Shown here in pieces: positions 36,872 to 48,484 of a DNA stretch of 64,000 nucleotides. The translations under genes and the position numbers were made by a program. Position 1 is the first letter of the stretch; each line of letters starts with the position of its first letter. The notes under the pieces were generated by a model. That model was given only the letters and a program-made list of their open reading frames with translations. It was not told the DNA's origin and did no database searches. This DNA comes from Echinostoma caproni (taxonomy: Eukaryota > Platyhelminthes > Trematoda > Plagiorchiida > Echinostomatidae), in NCBI GenBank assembly GCA_900618425.1, contig UZAN01040209.1, positions 1 through 64,000 of the forward strand, written 5' to 3'.

Positions 36872-38337
36872 CTCATATTTTCATTCTCTCTATTTCCCCA
36901 AACAGCGTTGTACGGCCACCTGTTCCCTTCCTGAAGGTCTTTTGTATATTAAATAATCAATAAACAAAAAGAATTACAACCTTCATTACTTTAGCCAAAT
37001 GATTCCACTTTGCTAGTTCCATCTGTTGCCACTGCTATTACTTTCTTTTTCTCCTGAAAGTTGAAAAAACTTCTCGATCTGATAGTTCAGAGGAAGCGGA
37101 TCAGAAGAGAGGACTTTCCCATGAGGAGAGGGACCTTTTGGAAAGACAGTTCAAATGGTTTTCTGACTTCATCAGCGTTCAATGGGAACGAGCAACTTCC
37201 TTCACCGAAAACACATGAAACTGTGAATAATAATATTATTCGTGCAGTGTTTGAATCCGGTTAGTTTTAATTTCTTTCGTTCATTGTGCAATTACTAAAG
37301 GCATACCCTTGGATATAGGAGAAACAATCATTCATGAAGCTTATTTGCAACCTTGAAGATTAATGTACACTATACACTAAACTTAATAAGACTAATTTAG
37401 TTTGTAGAATATCTTAGAGTAGTTTCGCATCAAACCAATCAATGAAATGGGTTGCTTTTCACTGTGATGTGGTGGTTCTAAACGCAGCACCACATCATCG
37501 CCTTTGGTGTCGTCAGAAATATGTGTTCTGAATGACATCTCAAGCATCGTTTGACACAATCGTTGGCTCACAGTTTTATTTTTCACAGACAAGTGTTAGA
37601 GCATTTCCAAAGCGTTTTCAAATACAGATTGGCAAAGGATTTGGTTGATCCAGGTTGATTGTTCTATCGCTAAATAAGAAACAAGATGTTATTATTCGAA
37701 AACACTGAATATATCTTCCATGAGAAAAGACTATCCTTGATGCAGCCCTCTTCTACTGGGTTTGGGTAGAATCCTGAAAACTTGCCTACCACTGTTTTTC
37801 AACTTTTATTCGTATAGAAGAATGAAACAAGTACCAGTTATTGATCCAACTTGATTATCCATTGTATGGTGCAGTATTATTATTACTTCATTATTATTAC
37901 TTCTGCGAGAATCGTTCTTGGTGCGAGACTATCGGGTCGAAAACTAGAGGTGTAGATTTGTCATTCCGAAATTTGTGGTTAGATGCGCGACCGAAATGGT
38001 CAGTTTCTGTGAAACGGCAACTGAAGATTGACTTTCATCGTTAGGGAAGAAACTGTCTGTGGATTACGTTTTGTTAGTCAACGGCAGCAGGCTATGGTCA
38101 TTGCCCCCAATTGACGAAATGTTTTCGTTGTTTTATATTTCATCTTCTGGAGCTTATTTTGAAACTCCTCCTTCCCTGATAACTTGTTTTCATACACTCT
38201 GTTGCGGAATTCCAGCTTGTTGTCTCCGCTTGACAAAAGCATTTCGGGGAATTGAATGGATAACAAGCCGATACCCGCGGATACACCCTATCACACCAGC
38301 CACTGGTAACTGGCTTATCTCAGAGGGAGTGTGAGAA

Positions 38338-38412
38338 GTGTGATGGTCAAGTGGTTAGGTCACCAAATTGTGACCCGAAATTCCCGGGTTTGAACCGCTC
38401 TACCGCCACCCG
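38338..38412 (+). repeat. tRNA-like repeat head, second copy
   Basis: Perfect A box TGGTCAAGTGG (38344-38354) and B-box-like GGTTTGAACC (38387-38396), followed by a pyrimidine-rich CGTCTTCCTT block. No paired acceptor stem. Confidence 0.5.
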
Positions 38413-40600
38413 TCTTCCTTATTTCTGTATTTCTCCAGTTAGCTATTTTATGGCCGGAGCCCTTTTCATGAATGTTGACTGTACATTTGTATATTCAGTA
38501 AATAAAAAGGAAGCAAAGAGACATTTTAAAACTCAAACCGTCTATGAAACAGGCATGGGATTCTTTCCAGGAATTGTTGCACAGTCACAGGACCAAGTAG
38601 ACAACGAGGTGTACTGCGTACCTGATTCATGACATCCTACTCAATATCCTCTCTCAAATGACTATGAGACCACTTATTTAATATATATATCATTCTTCAA
38701 TCATCTTCAATCAAGGCCCAAGACTATAACAGACGACCAAATAATACAAACTTCATAATACCAACAGTGCCACGGAAAAGTGTACAAATCTCATATAAGC
38801 ATCCCCATTTTGTTTTTCACTGTTGCTAGCGTGTACAGTTTGTTCTCAAACATTTAACACAAAGCACAAGTTTTGAATGAATTTTTACCCATACGGGGAT
38901 TGCAGACTCCAAATAAACGAAACATTCTCTGTCACGTGACGCGCCAAATTATTTTCCTGTTAATCGTGTCTAATAAGTTCATTGTTGAAAAGATCCCTGT
39001 GCGCTTCCGATAGTTAACTTTGTGAGTGAAAACTACGTGTTCAGAGTACGGTTCCGTGAATGGCGTTCTCTATCTGAACGACCGGCGGGAGAGAGGAGGA
39101 GATGCAATTTCTTTCGAGTGGTTGCCGTTTAATAACGATGTGTATTCCACGTCAACCAGTTTCCTCATGCTCGCAAAAATGTACACCATTTTTCTTAATC
39201 CGGCGAGATGTGTGCCGCGTTGAATAGTTCTTCTACCAAGTTGATAGAAACTGAATTTTCCAATCAAACTACATTTTGAAAACATCTGGATAACTTTGCC
39301 AGGCTTACAGATAGTCTGTATATGTATAAACTAATGTTCCTCTGTTTTCATCAATATCACCACGATCTCGCATTCATTCAAACCACTCCCTCACCACTCA
39401 GTGATTGTCGCCGGGATACTGCGAATGGATGTTAAGTTACGGGGATGAGAGCCAAACTCATCAATACCTTCGACATAAGCAGACTACGAACCAAACCGTT
39501 CCTTCCTACAAACGAGGTTTATTCTAGCACTTTTTTTAACCTATTTTTAAGTTTTCAGGTTGATGTAACAGCAGACATTGAAACGACCTGTTGCTTTCCA
39601 ATTGCAATTGGACTGGGAACTAGTATTGTTTGTTCGATTTGGCGGAATGAAAGTAAGTGCATTTTGACATGAGAATTATTTGTTAATCATTCGCATTTGA
39701 ACATTTTTAATCTCATCAGGAGCATTTTCTCGGATTGATTAAAGCTATTTTCAAAATTTGTTGACCATATCGTATTATCCTCATTTAATTCAGATTGCTT
39801 ACCAATAGCCAGGATTGAAGCCAAAGCATGCTCAGTAGATATCCACCGCACATAGTTGCAAGACTGTTAAACTCCGAAAAAGCTTTGCGGTGCCAGGCGT
39901 GACACATCAACTGTGCGCCATAAACCAATGTGGCACCATTAGGGTTAACTCTGTCTCGCACTGTATTTCATTCTTATCCACACCAACCGAACTCCCATTT
40001 TATTTTATCTCAAAATCTTGTATTTCTACACGCCGTTTTCCTCATTTTCCTCCCCATGTCTACTACAAACATTCACACCCGGGGGACACAATACCACCAA
40101 CGCACTCACACTAGTTACTGAAAAGTATATATTTTCAGAGGTATCACACGTGAAACGGGCTATGAAGTTCACCAATTAAACTTATTCGACTGTCTAATAA
40201 TTCACTCCTGCGGAATAAAATAATTCATTTACGGAGTTTATTTTCGTTTTCCATGAGCCGAATGAACCTCATAAAAGGTTTGACTGAAACTCTGGCAATT
40301 CAGTTACGTTCTTGTTTCTAAGTGCAGATTAGCTAGAGCTATGCGAAGAATGCTGTGGCCCATTATTCTAAAGTATATTTTTATTCTCTCAGTAGTTCAT
40401 TGTTCTTGATAGATTTGGAAAAATATGTTCATTCGAAGACAAAGTTGAAACGCCTCAAACTAGCATTAGGACATAATCTATCGGTGGTAGTTCTATATTT
40501 GGTAATCGTTCGACAACCCCTCCGGGAGCAAGACTATTGAAAGTCAAAAAAATGTCCGGAGGAAATGAAAGTTCACCGTAACACACCGCAACACCTTTGA

Positions 40601-40770
40601 AGTTACGATGGTCATGGTTTGATGGTGGTTAATATAATATCGCGGTTCGAGTCCGGACAGGGACAGAAAACGTACGCACGGCTGACGAGTCCCAAACAGG
40701 ACGAAACAGATGTCCAGTGCTCTTTGTCGGTTATCACAAATATTTCCAACGCATTTAAATGTAATCAAAT
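40601..40770 (+). mobile_element. Hammerhead-carrying short interspersed repeat, copy 5 (second subfamily, intact core)
   Basis: Head with A-box-like TGGTCATGGTTTGATGG and B box CGGTTCGAGTCC (40642-40653), then the CCGGACAGGGACAG block, the hammerhead (40676-40720) and a short tail. The stem II sequence GTCC/GGAC differs from the GACC/GGTC of the 31.1 and 41.7 kb copies and is closer to what is known of schistosome Sm-alpha hammerheads. This marks a second subfamily, shared with the 50.4 kb copy. Confidence 0.85.
40676..40720 (+). ncRNA. Hammerhead self-cleaving ribozyme, intact core
   Basis: Stem I GCACGG with CAGTGC (one G-A mismatch), core CTGACGA (position 7 is C, a tolerated position), stem II GTCC/GGAC perfectly paired around CAAACA, core GAAA, short stem III CAGATG, then TC with predicted cleavage after 40714. 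All required core bases are present. Confidence 0.87.
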
Positions 40771-41693
40771 AGTGGGGAATTAATGAGTTTTCAAGGAGTG
40801 AAACCCATCTCGAACATCAACAACAGTAACTCGTGCTTGTGAAAAACCGAGTGGGCCAATCCAAGCATTCACTATCTAAACTAAATATCACTTTATTCGG
40901 ATTAAAAAGTAAACTTAATTATGTACCGCCTGAAAAGTTTGCATTTGACTGAATTTTTGCTTGGTCTGTTCGATAAATCGAAATACGTGCTTGGTTGAAA
41001 ATGCATTAATATGTTGAACTGCAGACTGCTTCTTCTGCTGCTGCTACCAGGCCTAACCTAGTGACCTTACATAAACAGGGTCATCGCTTTCACAAGCTTC
41101 ACTCATCACAGGCTCCTGAATCGATCACATCCACTCAGTCGCACACGAACCGTACAATAAAAGCAGAGACGATAATAAATGTGGTATATCAGAGTTACTC
41201 ATAATCCCATTCTCAATAGGTTGCGAGTTGATTTGTTATGAATATGTACCCAGTACCAAGTCTGTTTGGGTCAATAGTATTACATCCTCGGGCCACAGGC
41301 GTACAGCCAGGTGGCCTGAGGTCATGTAAACAAACGTGCGATCAATAACAACACAGAGGAACAGGCAACTCAATGAAGGGAAACTGTAAACCCACCGATG
41401 CATTAAATTCTAATTTTAATGTTACTTTTGAAACTTTTGTGGAATATGTTCATACTTACCTAATTATGGGGGACAGCTTTTGTTTAACCATAAATCACCA
41501 GGGCAGTTTAGGATCGATCTAGAATGCTTGCTAACTCTAAACCGGTTTACTTTATCTCCTTCTAAAGGTAAATTCACCGATAAATCAATGTTAAGTCATA
41601 GAGGATGGGTGTTGTGGGAAAACCACTATGAATCACATCGGCTCTGGTACTGGTCATTCGTATGAAAGTAACGGAAAATTTCATTGGTTTATA

Positions 41694-41882
41694 AGATGAG
41701 TTCGTTGTGTAAATGAGACGTGAGCTGAAAAACTGGAAGGTGCTGGACAGCTGTTTCGACCTGGTGGGTCTCATCAGCAAGGCGAATCCATGGACCCAAA
41801 TGTGGATCGAACTAGGAATCTCACAGGTAGAACGCAGGCATACTATCCACTCGACCACCGGGCGACTGATCAGACAGTATCT
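41694..41882 (-). mobile_element. Hammerhead-carrying short interspersed repeat, copy 6 (best-preserved head)
   Basis: On the minus strand the head has a perfect A box TGGTCGAGTGG (41857-41847) and a perfect B box GTTCGATCC (41812-41804), 35 nt apart as in a tRNA. The hammerhead (41783-41740) and a tail ending near 41694 follow. The longer open frame at 41713-42048 on the other strand is a by-product. This is the clearest evidence that the family is tRNA-derived. Confidence 0.9.
41740..41783 (-). ncRNA. Hammerhead self-cleaving ribozyme, intact core
   Basis: Core CTGATGA, stem II GACC/GGTC around CACCA, core GAAA, stem III CAGCTG (self-complementary), TC with predicted cleavage between 41746 and 41745. 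Stem I is weak: GCCTTG against CAGCAC forms only about three pairs next to the core. The core is complete; activity may be reduced. Confidence 0.85.
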
Positions 41883-43194
41883 CATTATGAATATACACGA
41901 TATAGCAAAATTCATCTATGTGGGCTTTTTGCAAGTATTGGTCCTCGCTGATATCAGCACTAGACTCCAAGGTTATGACTCGGTTTCCTCACCAGCAATT
42001 GATGATGACTTCACTTATTTGCTTTATTTTGGACGCGGAATAATGTAAAAGGACTCCAATGGTGTCTAGCATGGTTATAAACATCGGTTTCTAAAGTATT
42101 ACTTCACTCACCTGCATGCTCATAGAGAAAATCATCACTAGGAGTCAATTATCACTAACACAGAGCGTTCTCCACAAGCTCCTGCCAACATCATTTATAT
42201 GAGTATTATTCGAGTCCGCTATCAAACAAACCAATGATCATGTCTGTTTAGTTTCAGGCATGTTTACAGCGACTGGGTAGAGAATAAAGCGAAGTCACAA
42301 ACTTCTGTCACACTTACATGCCTATCCTATTTTACTTTAGGGTAAAATCAATTCGACTGTAGTCTGCTGTCCTGGCTAATGGACACGCACTATTTGATTT
42401 CCCCCCAATCTGAGACCAATCTCATCAGATAGAACTTTGTAGAACGCGTGATAACCATTTGCTTAGAAAAGCCTCAATCCATGGTGCGAGGTTCAACTTT
42501 ACCACAGACGCAAGCATATGACTGGAATTCGTTAATATGTTCCTACGGAATGTGAACTAATCGTTTTATTGTTGCAGTTACAGCAGAATGAATCTATGCA
42601 TCAAAGACAAGTGTTTCAGTGAACAAGTCACAGNGTAGCGCCGAGTGGAGGTGATAGAGCTGATGCACGCACACGCATACACACACCCGCGCGCGCATGG
42701 GCTTCACATGAAAGTAGATTACAAAGCCACTTCAATCTATTTGAGGAGATGCACGTGATTCTGAAGTAGTTCTTCTATTATGTGAGCATCTCGTACCGAT
42801 GCCTATTGCAAGAAGTTGTACTCGTTAAACATGCATCAGTGATAACCTCATATACAAGTATATTTATAAAACATAATGTGCGGAAGTTAAATGAACGAAA
42901 CAGTTGATGAAATCCGGACAACCAGTTCCCCATAGAAGACGGAGATTAGCTAGTCAGAATTAATCTGGTATAGTCCGTGCGATTATTCGACATACCCTAA
43001 TTGTGTTAATGTTCAATCAATGTTCACTGTTCAATCAATGCATAGCTTTGTTTACCGAAACGGTAGCTGACTAATCGACTTCCCTCTGAATTCGACCAAA
43101 AGAGACCATCGTTCTGCATAGCACAGTTTCAAATATTTGGTCGATCCATCAGTTTTCACTTATTCATCGCTCTCTCTCTTCCTGATGCTCAAAG

Positions 43195-43520
43195 TCATTG
43201 CTCGATGAAATCGACGGTTGACCCCCGCGCCGTCCCGCCGGCCGTAACTACTTTGCAATTCACGAACCGCAAGGGTGAGGGCGGACGAGTGTAGGTCATC
43301 ATCGATCGAATTCGTGAGCTGACCTGAGAAAACCCAGCCTGGTCAGTGCGAACCGATCACGTTTATGCTGTACGTGCGTGAGCGCTCGCTCGCTCGCTCG
43401 CTGGTGTGCGTCTATGGTTGTATAGATAAGTGACTGTCTGACCTGGTGGACTACGCACATCGTCACATGGACGGGAGCAGACGCGCATGGTACAATAACC
43501 TCCACCACGTTATAGAGTCC
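43195..43520. promoter_or_regulatory. CpG-rich patch, possible promoter or first-exon region
   Basis: Much richer in C, G and CpG than its surroundings, with a CGCGCCGTCCCGCCGG block (43227-43242) and a (GCTC)n tract at 43382-43402. It lies 7 kb upstream of the first located DYRK exon, so it could be that gene's promoter or 5' UTR. No start codon or TATA element can be assigned. Inference only. Confidence 0.25.
43382..43402. repeat. (CGCT)n microsatellite
   Basis: Five consecutive CGCT units. Confidence 0.8.
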
Positions 43521-45794
43521 CTAATTCACGTTCGCGACCGGGAAGGCTTTTAAACTCATGACAATCAATATGAACAGACAATTAGTCGAAAGAGGAACAT
43601 GATATGGGCGGCGTCGGTGGCAGCGGAGGTGGTGATGGAGACAAAATATCACATTGATTCTTGAAACGTTTGACTCATCGAGACTATTTCAACCTATCGA
43701 CGATAATAAGAGCGGCACAGAATGCAGTGGCACCGGTGTACGGAGGTCATCCATGCACTCATTGCTAGAGCTACGTCAATGGTTCCGGGTCAAATAATTG
43801 TTACTTTCTGTGCGGTCGATAGAATTTAGTTGGTTGTACGTTTATTTACTGGGTTCGTGCAGACTGTCGTGGAAGACTGCTTCCGAAAATTATATGCTTT
43901 CAGTGGTAAAACCTTCGACTTTCGCCTGAAAATTCTTTTCCCACATAAATTTGAAGAAAGAACTCGAAATTGTGATTTTCACGTCTATGCCACTAAACGC
44001 TTCACAGCCTTCGCAGTCCGTACTCTATTTGTANNNNNNAAAAAGGTGAACTTTTAAATTACTAGAATAACAAAATAATTTATTATCCGAGGTTAAGATG
44101 GAGTTCATTTGTTGTTCTTCGTGTATATTGGAGAGTCCACTTACTAGATGAGAAGGTCCGAAGAATTTCTGTTTACTGTTTCACTAGATATAAATTTCTT
44201 GGAAGGTTACAACGTGTAAATGAATGAAAAAAGCAAAATGATACCCACACAGTGTGCTCCTGATGATACTGAGAGTTTTAGAATCAGATAGCTCGCAAAA
44301 ATACTATAGACGACACTACGAATCGTCAGACATAAGCTTATAACCTTAAAATTTTCTCAAATTAAGCCTTATTCATTCATGTGGAGCACAAAAGTGTAAA
44401 ATATGAAAAGCACTCTGCTGTACATAGTTGAAAACTCATTGAGAAGTTCACAACCATCTTAACGTTTAACTTTTAAATGCTAGATAAGGCAGTTCAACCA
44501 TGTACTAATTGATGTGAATCAATCAGATAGCGTGGTTGTCTATAGCTACTCCATGGCCTCATATCAAGCTCATTCTTTGGATAAACAGTTGTTCTTTAGG
44601 AAGCTACGGATTGGTAGCAAGTGAACGCGTGAAACATATAGAAAAACTCGAAATATTTGATTGAATTTTAACCTAAGCCCAATTCGAAGGAAGGTGAAGT
44701 AGGTAGTTTGAGCTGGAGGAAGGCGCTGATACGTCGGCACATCGGCTGCAGCAAAAGGCCAAACAACTGAGAGATAAAACAACAAGAAAATAGCAAGTCG
44801 AACTGAAAATTAGGTACAAGGAGAGAAGAGTTCAGTGACGCACTCTGGATTTGTCCAGTAAGGCCTTGGGTGAAATCAATCAAATGCAAGTACCTCGTAA
44901 ACTTTCGGAGAAATCGTTGGATAGATAACCAAGTTAGTACGTGTTTCGTGTATGCAAAAGATTCAGGTTTTATAAAATCGACCGATGTGAATGCAGTCGA
45001 CTCTTGAAGAATAGTCAAGAAGCAGCAAAGTGAACGATCCAAGAAAGGCATTCATTTAATAACAGAGGCTACACCTAACAAAGATCTAGTGGTCAAGTAA
45101 TATATTCGTAGCCTTATGTGTGCGTATGAGAACACCATTTTCGATCAATCTGAGAGCAGCATGTATCAAGGTTATTTAAAAGAAGCCTTTGGAGGAGGAG
45201 GAAACAGAGAAATTGACTACTTTGGAATTGACATGATTTTGGTGAGCTTTAAATAGATTGGAGTGGTGAAAGGGATGGAGAATTCTTTTCCAATGGAGGT
45301 GATTCTTTTCGTATAGTGAGCTGACTCCAAGCTAAACTAGAGCAGAAGGTAAATAGGGGAACGGTTCCAAATCACATTTGTTGTATTTGATGCGTAGAAG
45401 GAAAGATAGACTGGCCATCTGCAACAGGCTTGATTACAATAAGAAATGTCTCATTTAGTCAACAACAGATGGCCAGGTGAGGGTTGGGTGCTGTAAGAGA
45501 CTCTCGTATGATCAAAATGGTTCTGGTCATTATTGCACTAGCAATATCTCATTTCAAGTATCAAAGAAAAAACAACAATAACCATTCAAAAAGAGTGTGT
45601 TTCATGAGCAGAGTCAATCCTCCACTCCTCAAATGTTAGGAGTAGTCAGGTTTGGATGGTGTTCAACCTAGTCACAACCCTGGCGGCCAGTACTGATTTG
45701 ATCGAAGTGTGTGATATCTACAACACGCTTGCAAAGTCATATATTTTACTACATCGTGTATGGGCAAAAGGCAGCCTAAAAAACTTCCTGGTTA

Positions 45795-45960
45795 ACTAGA
45801 GGATTGTATGTCTTCGTTCTACCTGTGAGTTGGTGGGTTTACTATTCACACTGATACGACCCATTCAGATCAAAACAGCTGTTCAGTGCTTTCTAGCTTT
45901 TAAGTTCACATTTTACTTACTCTGTACACGATGAAGTTTACTTCATTAATATTTTTATCA
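45795..45960 (+). mobile_element. Hammerhead-carrying short interspersed repeat, copy 7 (broken ribozyme)
   Basis: Head block CGTTCTACCTGTGAG (45814-45828) is shared with the 20.1 and 41.7 kb copies. In the hammerhead region (45845-45888) CTGATGA has become CTGATAC, GAAA has become AAAA and the cleavage TC is TT, while CAGCTG and CAGTGC remain. Inactive. Confidence 0.72.
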
Positions 45961-46328
45961 TTTGTTTTTCAATCCACCATATTGCAATGCTTTGAATTTG
46001 CTTTTCAACAGTTGATGAAATGATTGTTGTCAGAAAATGTGCGGTGGCGTACTTTATTCAATGATTGAAGTGTTTTATAAAACCTGTTGTCACCAAATGA
46101 TCGAGACTGACTCAAGCTATGTGACCTAATAAAAGGGACCATTCCACCAGAGCCCCTAACTCAGGTATAAACAGTTTAAGGAATACCAAGTTGAAAGGTA
46201 AGTGATAAAAGGGATTACCCATGAAGAAATAAACGCTGTTTTCGGTTCCTGATGTAAACAGTTACATATAATTGGAAAATGTGCCATAACATATGAACCG
46301 GGAGTTATGAAAAGGGTTTAAATATAAA

Positions 46329-48480
46329 TCAACGAATAAGGGTCTCGCAACAGGTGCACCATCGACGCCGATTAGTGTTTTCTGCTATTGTGTCAAGCCA
46401 TAGATGTTCGCTTTCCTTGGAACCCCAACCTGCGAGTTTAGATCGTCCAACCACTACGGGTTTTGAGGTTGACACGTTCGAACCCCGGTAATAGTTGTTC
46501 ACCTTGTCGACTCTACCATTCAGTGTCAGCTTGCGCAAACATAACACGATGGGGCAGTCTTTGAGCCGGCATCCACAACACATTTCCCAGCCACCGAAGT
46601 CTCTTGAGCGACATGACGGCACTGAGAGGACGTCTGAGATTGCCCGAGGTGAAAATTCTTCGATGAACCTCGTCGTTAGTGATTTGCTTTTGCCAACTTA
46701 TTCTGATGATACAATGAAGGTAACAGTGATCAAAGACGCTTAATCCCCTTACATCTTCTGTGCGGAAGGGACAACTCTCCCAGCCATACAGTAAGGCATT
46801 GCGTTAAGTGGTATTGTAAACTCTACCTTTCAAGGAGAGACTGTGATCACGTCGGCACCATAAATGACGTAGGTTTGCGAGTCACCCGAGCCTTGCGGAT
46901 ACGCGGAAGTGTTTCTTCTGTCAGTCCTCTTAAGCTGAAGCAACTATCGAGAGAAATAAAGTCACCGACAATCTCCACATAGGGTATAACCTCTTGTCAG
47001 TCTTGTAGTAAGGCTCCACATTTCTACAGAGAAAAGGTCACACCAAACTTGGTGACGGACAACGTTAACATGCAAAGGACGTTTTCTGAGTCTTCAGAGG
47101 AGTATCAGAGTATAACAATGTCATCAGAATATTCTGTCACAAAGTTGATCATCTGGAAGAAGCTCCACACGGAAAGCTCAGTATTTCTCTAGAGCGCTGC
47201 TTCGAACTTTGTCCATTGTGAAATTAAAGGGGGTGGATGAAACCGAAAACCCTTGTCGGACTCTGATTGTGATAGTAAATGATTGGAAGATGTGACCATA
47301 GAACTTGACGCAGCTCGATGTTTCTGAGTAGATGGCTTTGAGAAGGTTCACGTGCTTCCCAGCCATATCGCTTTCCAGCAGACAGGTCTAGAGAGCTGTT
47401 CTATCAACTGAGTTAAAAGCAGCATGTATGTCAAAAGGACAATGATGGTCGTTCTACGCAGCTTTAGCTGGAGCGGAATTCAGCCTAATCTTTGCCGATA
47501 TCATGCGCTATTATCCAACTGAGCCTGCGAAGGATAAACGATTTTACCGTCTTGGATGTTAATGAGATGAGATTATTCCTTGGGTGATTAGAGAAATCAT
47601 GGCAGGGCTCTTCTTAAAAACAGATACGACGTCTGCCAAACGCAATTTGGATGGAATGGATTAAGTATTCCAAATTGTTTGGAATAAGATAGTTAATTTT
47701 TAAACAAAGCTTGTACCAACGTCTTTCAAAGAGCCAGAGGAACCTCATCTGGGCCCGGAGATTTGTGGAGTTTGAAAAGTCTGAGCTCTCGTGAGATCAT
47801 GGAGCATTGAGTACATCAGGAGATGATTACTTCAATGGCCAACTGAATTATTGATGTAATTGCTCCTCCCAGCTACCAAACGGACGTCGTAGGTTGTGAA
47901 TACATTCGCTATTATGTTCACGTATGGTTTCACTAACGCGTGGTTTTCATTACCGGCCACTCGGTTTAGTTAAGAATTTTTGTAAGGCTTATGGGAAGCG
48001 GAGGCTAGTACCATCTCGGAAACGCGTTGTGTCCACCAGATCTCTCGGTCTTCTTTTTAGAACTGTTTAAGTTCCGCATTGAGATTCCTGCAAACTGTGT
48101 TGTATTCGTTGCCTGGAGTGCTGTTTCGAGGAGTATCATGCAGTTTGAGAGAACGTTGACGGTTGACGGTGAAACCACATTCTGTGGTGGCAGACTTATG
48201 CATGGTGTTATGAATGTGAGAGCACTGGCTATCAACATTCGAGGATGCCGAGATCAGCAGTTGAAGTGTTTTGGTAGGCGGTTCAGTTTCATCAAATCGA
48301 GTCTTCTCGCAGGGGACGTTGCTGTTTACCACCAAAGCAGGGAGAGATTTATTCGCGCGCAGGAGTGCATAATCAGAGCTGCCACATGCTCCAAATGGAT
48401 TAGTAGTCCGTTATGCAATTTCTCCATTGATAGCTGATGACAATATGATCTATTTGAGTTCAGAGCTGATTATACTGTGG
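46329..48480 (-). mobile_element. RTE-like non-LTR retrotransposon, decayed, minus strand
   Basis: Read 5' to 3' on the minus strand: an endonuclease end and linker (about 48480-48020, with NEYNTVCRNLNAELKQF then REIWWTQR), RT blocks LKSPGPDEVPLAL-like (about 47770) and VFKK (about 47620), then FDIHAAFNSVDRTAL (about 47430) carrying the first catalytic Asp, then VNLLKAIYSETSSCVKFYG and VRQGFSVSSTPFNF (47350-47220), and the C-terminal RTE block KLAGWGSKESEHLWLDTI to RRRWCTCC (46460-46340). These blocks and their order are typical of RTE elements of trematodes. Many stops and frameshifts, and the FADD box region is not seen; inactive. Confidence 0.83.
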
Positions 48481-48484
48481 GAGT

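Larger units (their letters stand above)
36035..40600. other. Region upstream of the known DYRK exons, no certain gene
   Basis: Because the first visible exon starts in phase 0 in mid-protein, this is expected to be an intron of the kinase gene. It holds two tRNA-like repeat heads. An open frame at about 37005-37218 (plus) contains the coding-looking LSHEERDLLERQFKWF and follows a pyrimidine-rich stretch, but I recognise no family. Otherwise nothing. Confidence 0.5.
42083..46320. other. Non-coding region with CpG-rich patch; one hammerhead repeat inside
   Basis: Apart from the CpG-rich patch (43195-43520) and the repeat at 45795-45960, nothing is recognised. The ORF on the minus strand at 44668-45051 has no known motif. 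N bases at 42634 and 44034-44039. Confidence 0.5.

Noticed and set aside
41713..42048. 111-residue frame on the plus strand
   Set aside because: Runs antisense through a hammerhead repeat and has no motif.
44668..45051. 127-residue minus-strand frame as a gene or retroelement gag
   Set aside because: No recognisable motif on either strand; amino-acid make-up fits an AT-rich chance frame.
46329..46622. Independent 97-residue protein
   Set aside because: It is the C-terminal part of the RTE element on that strand.
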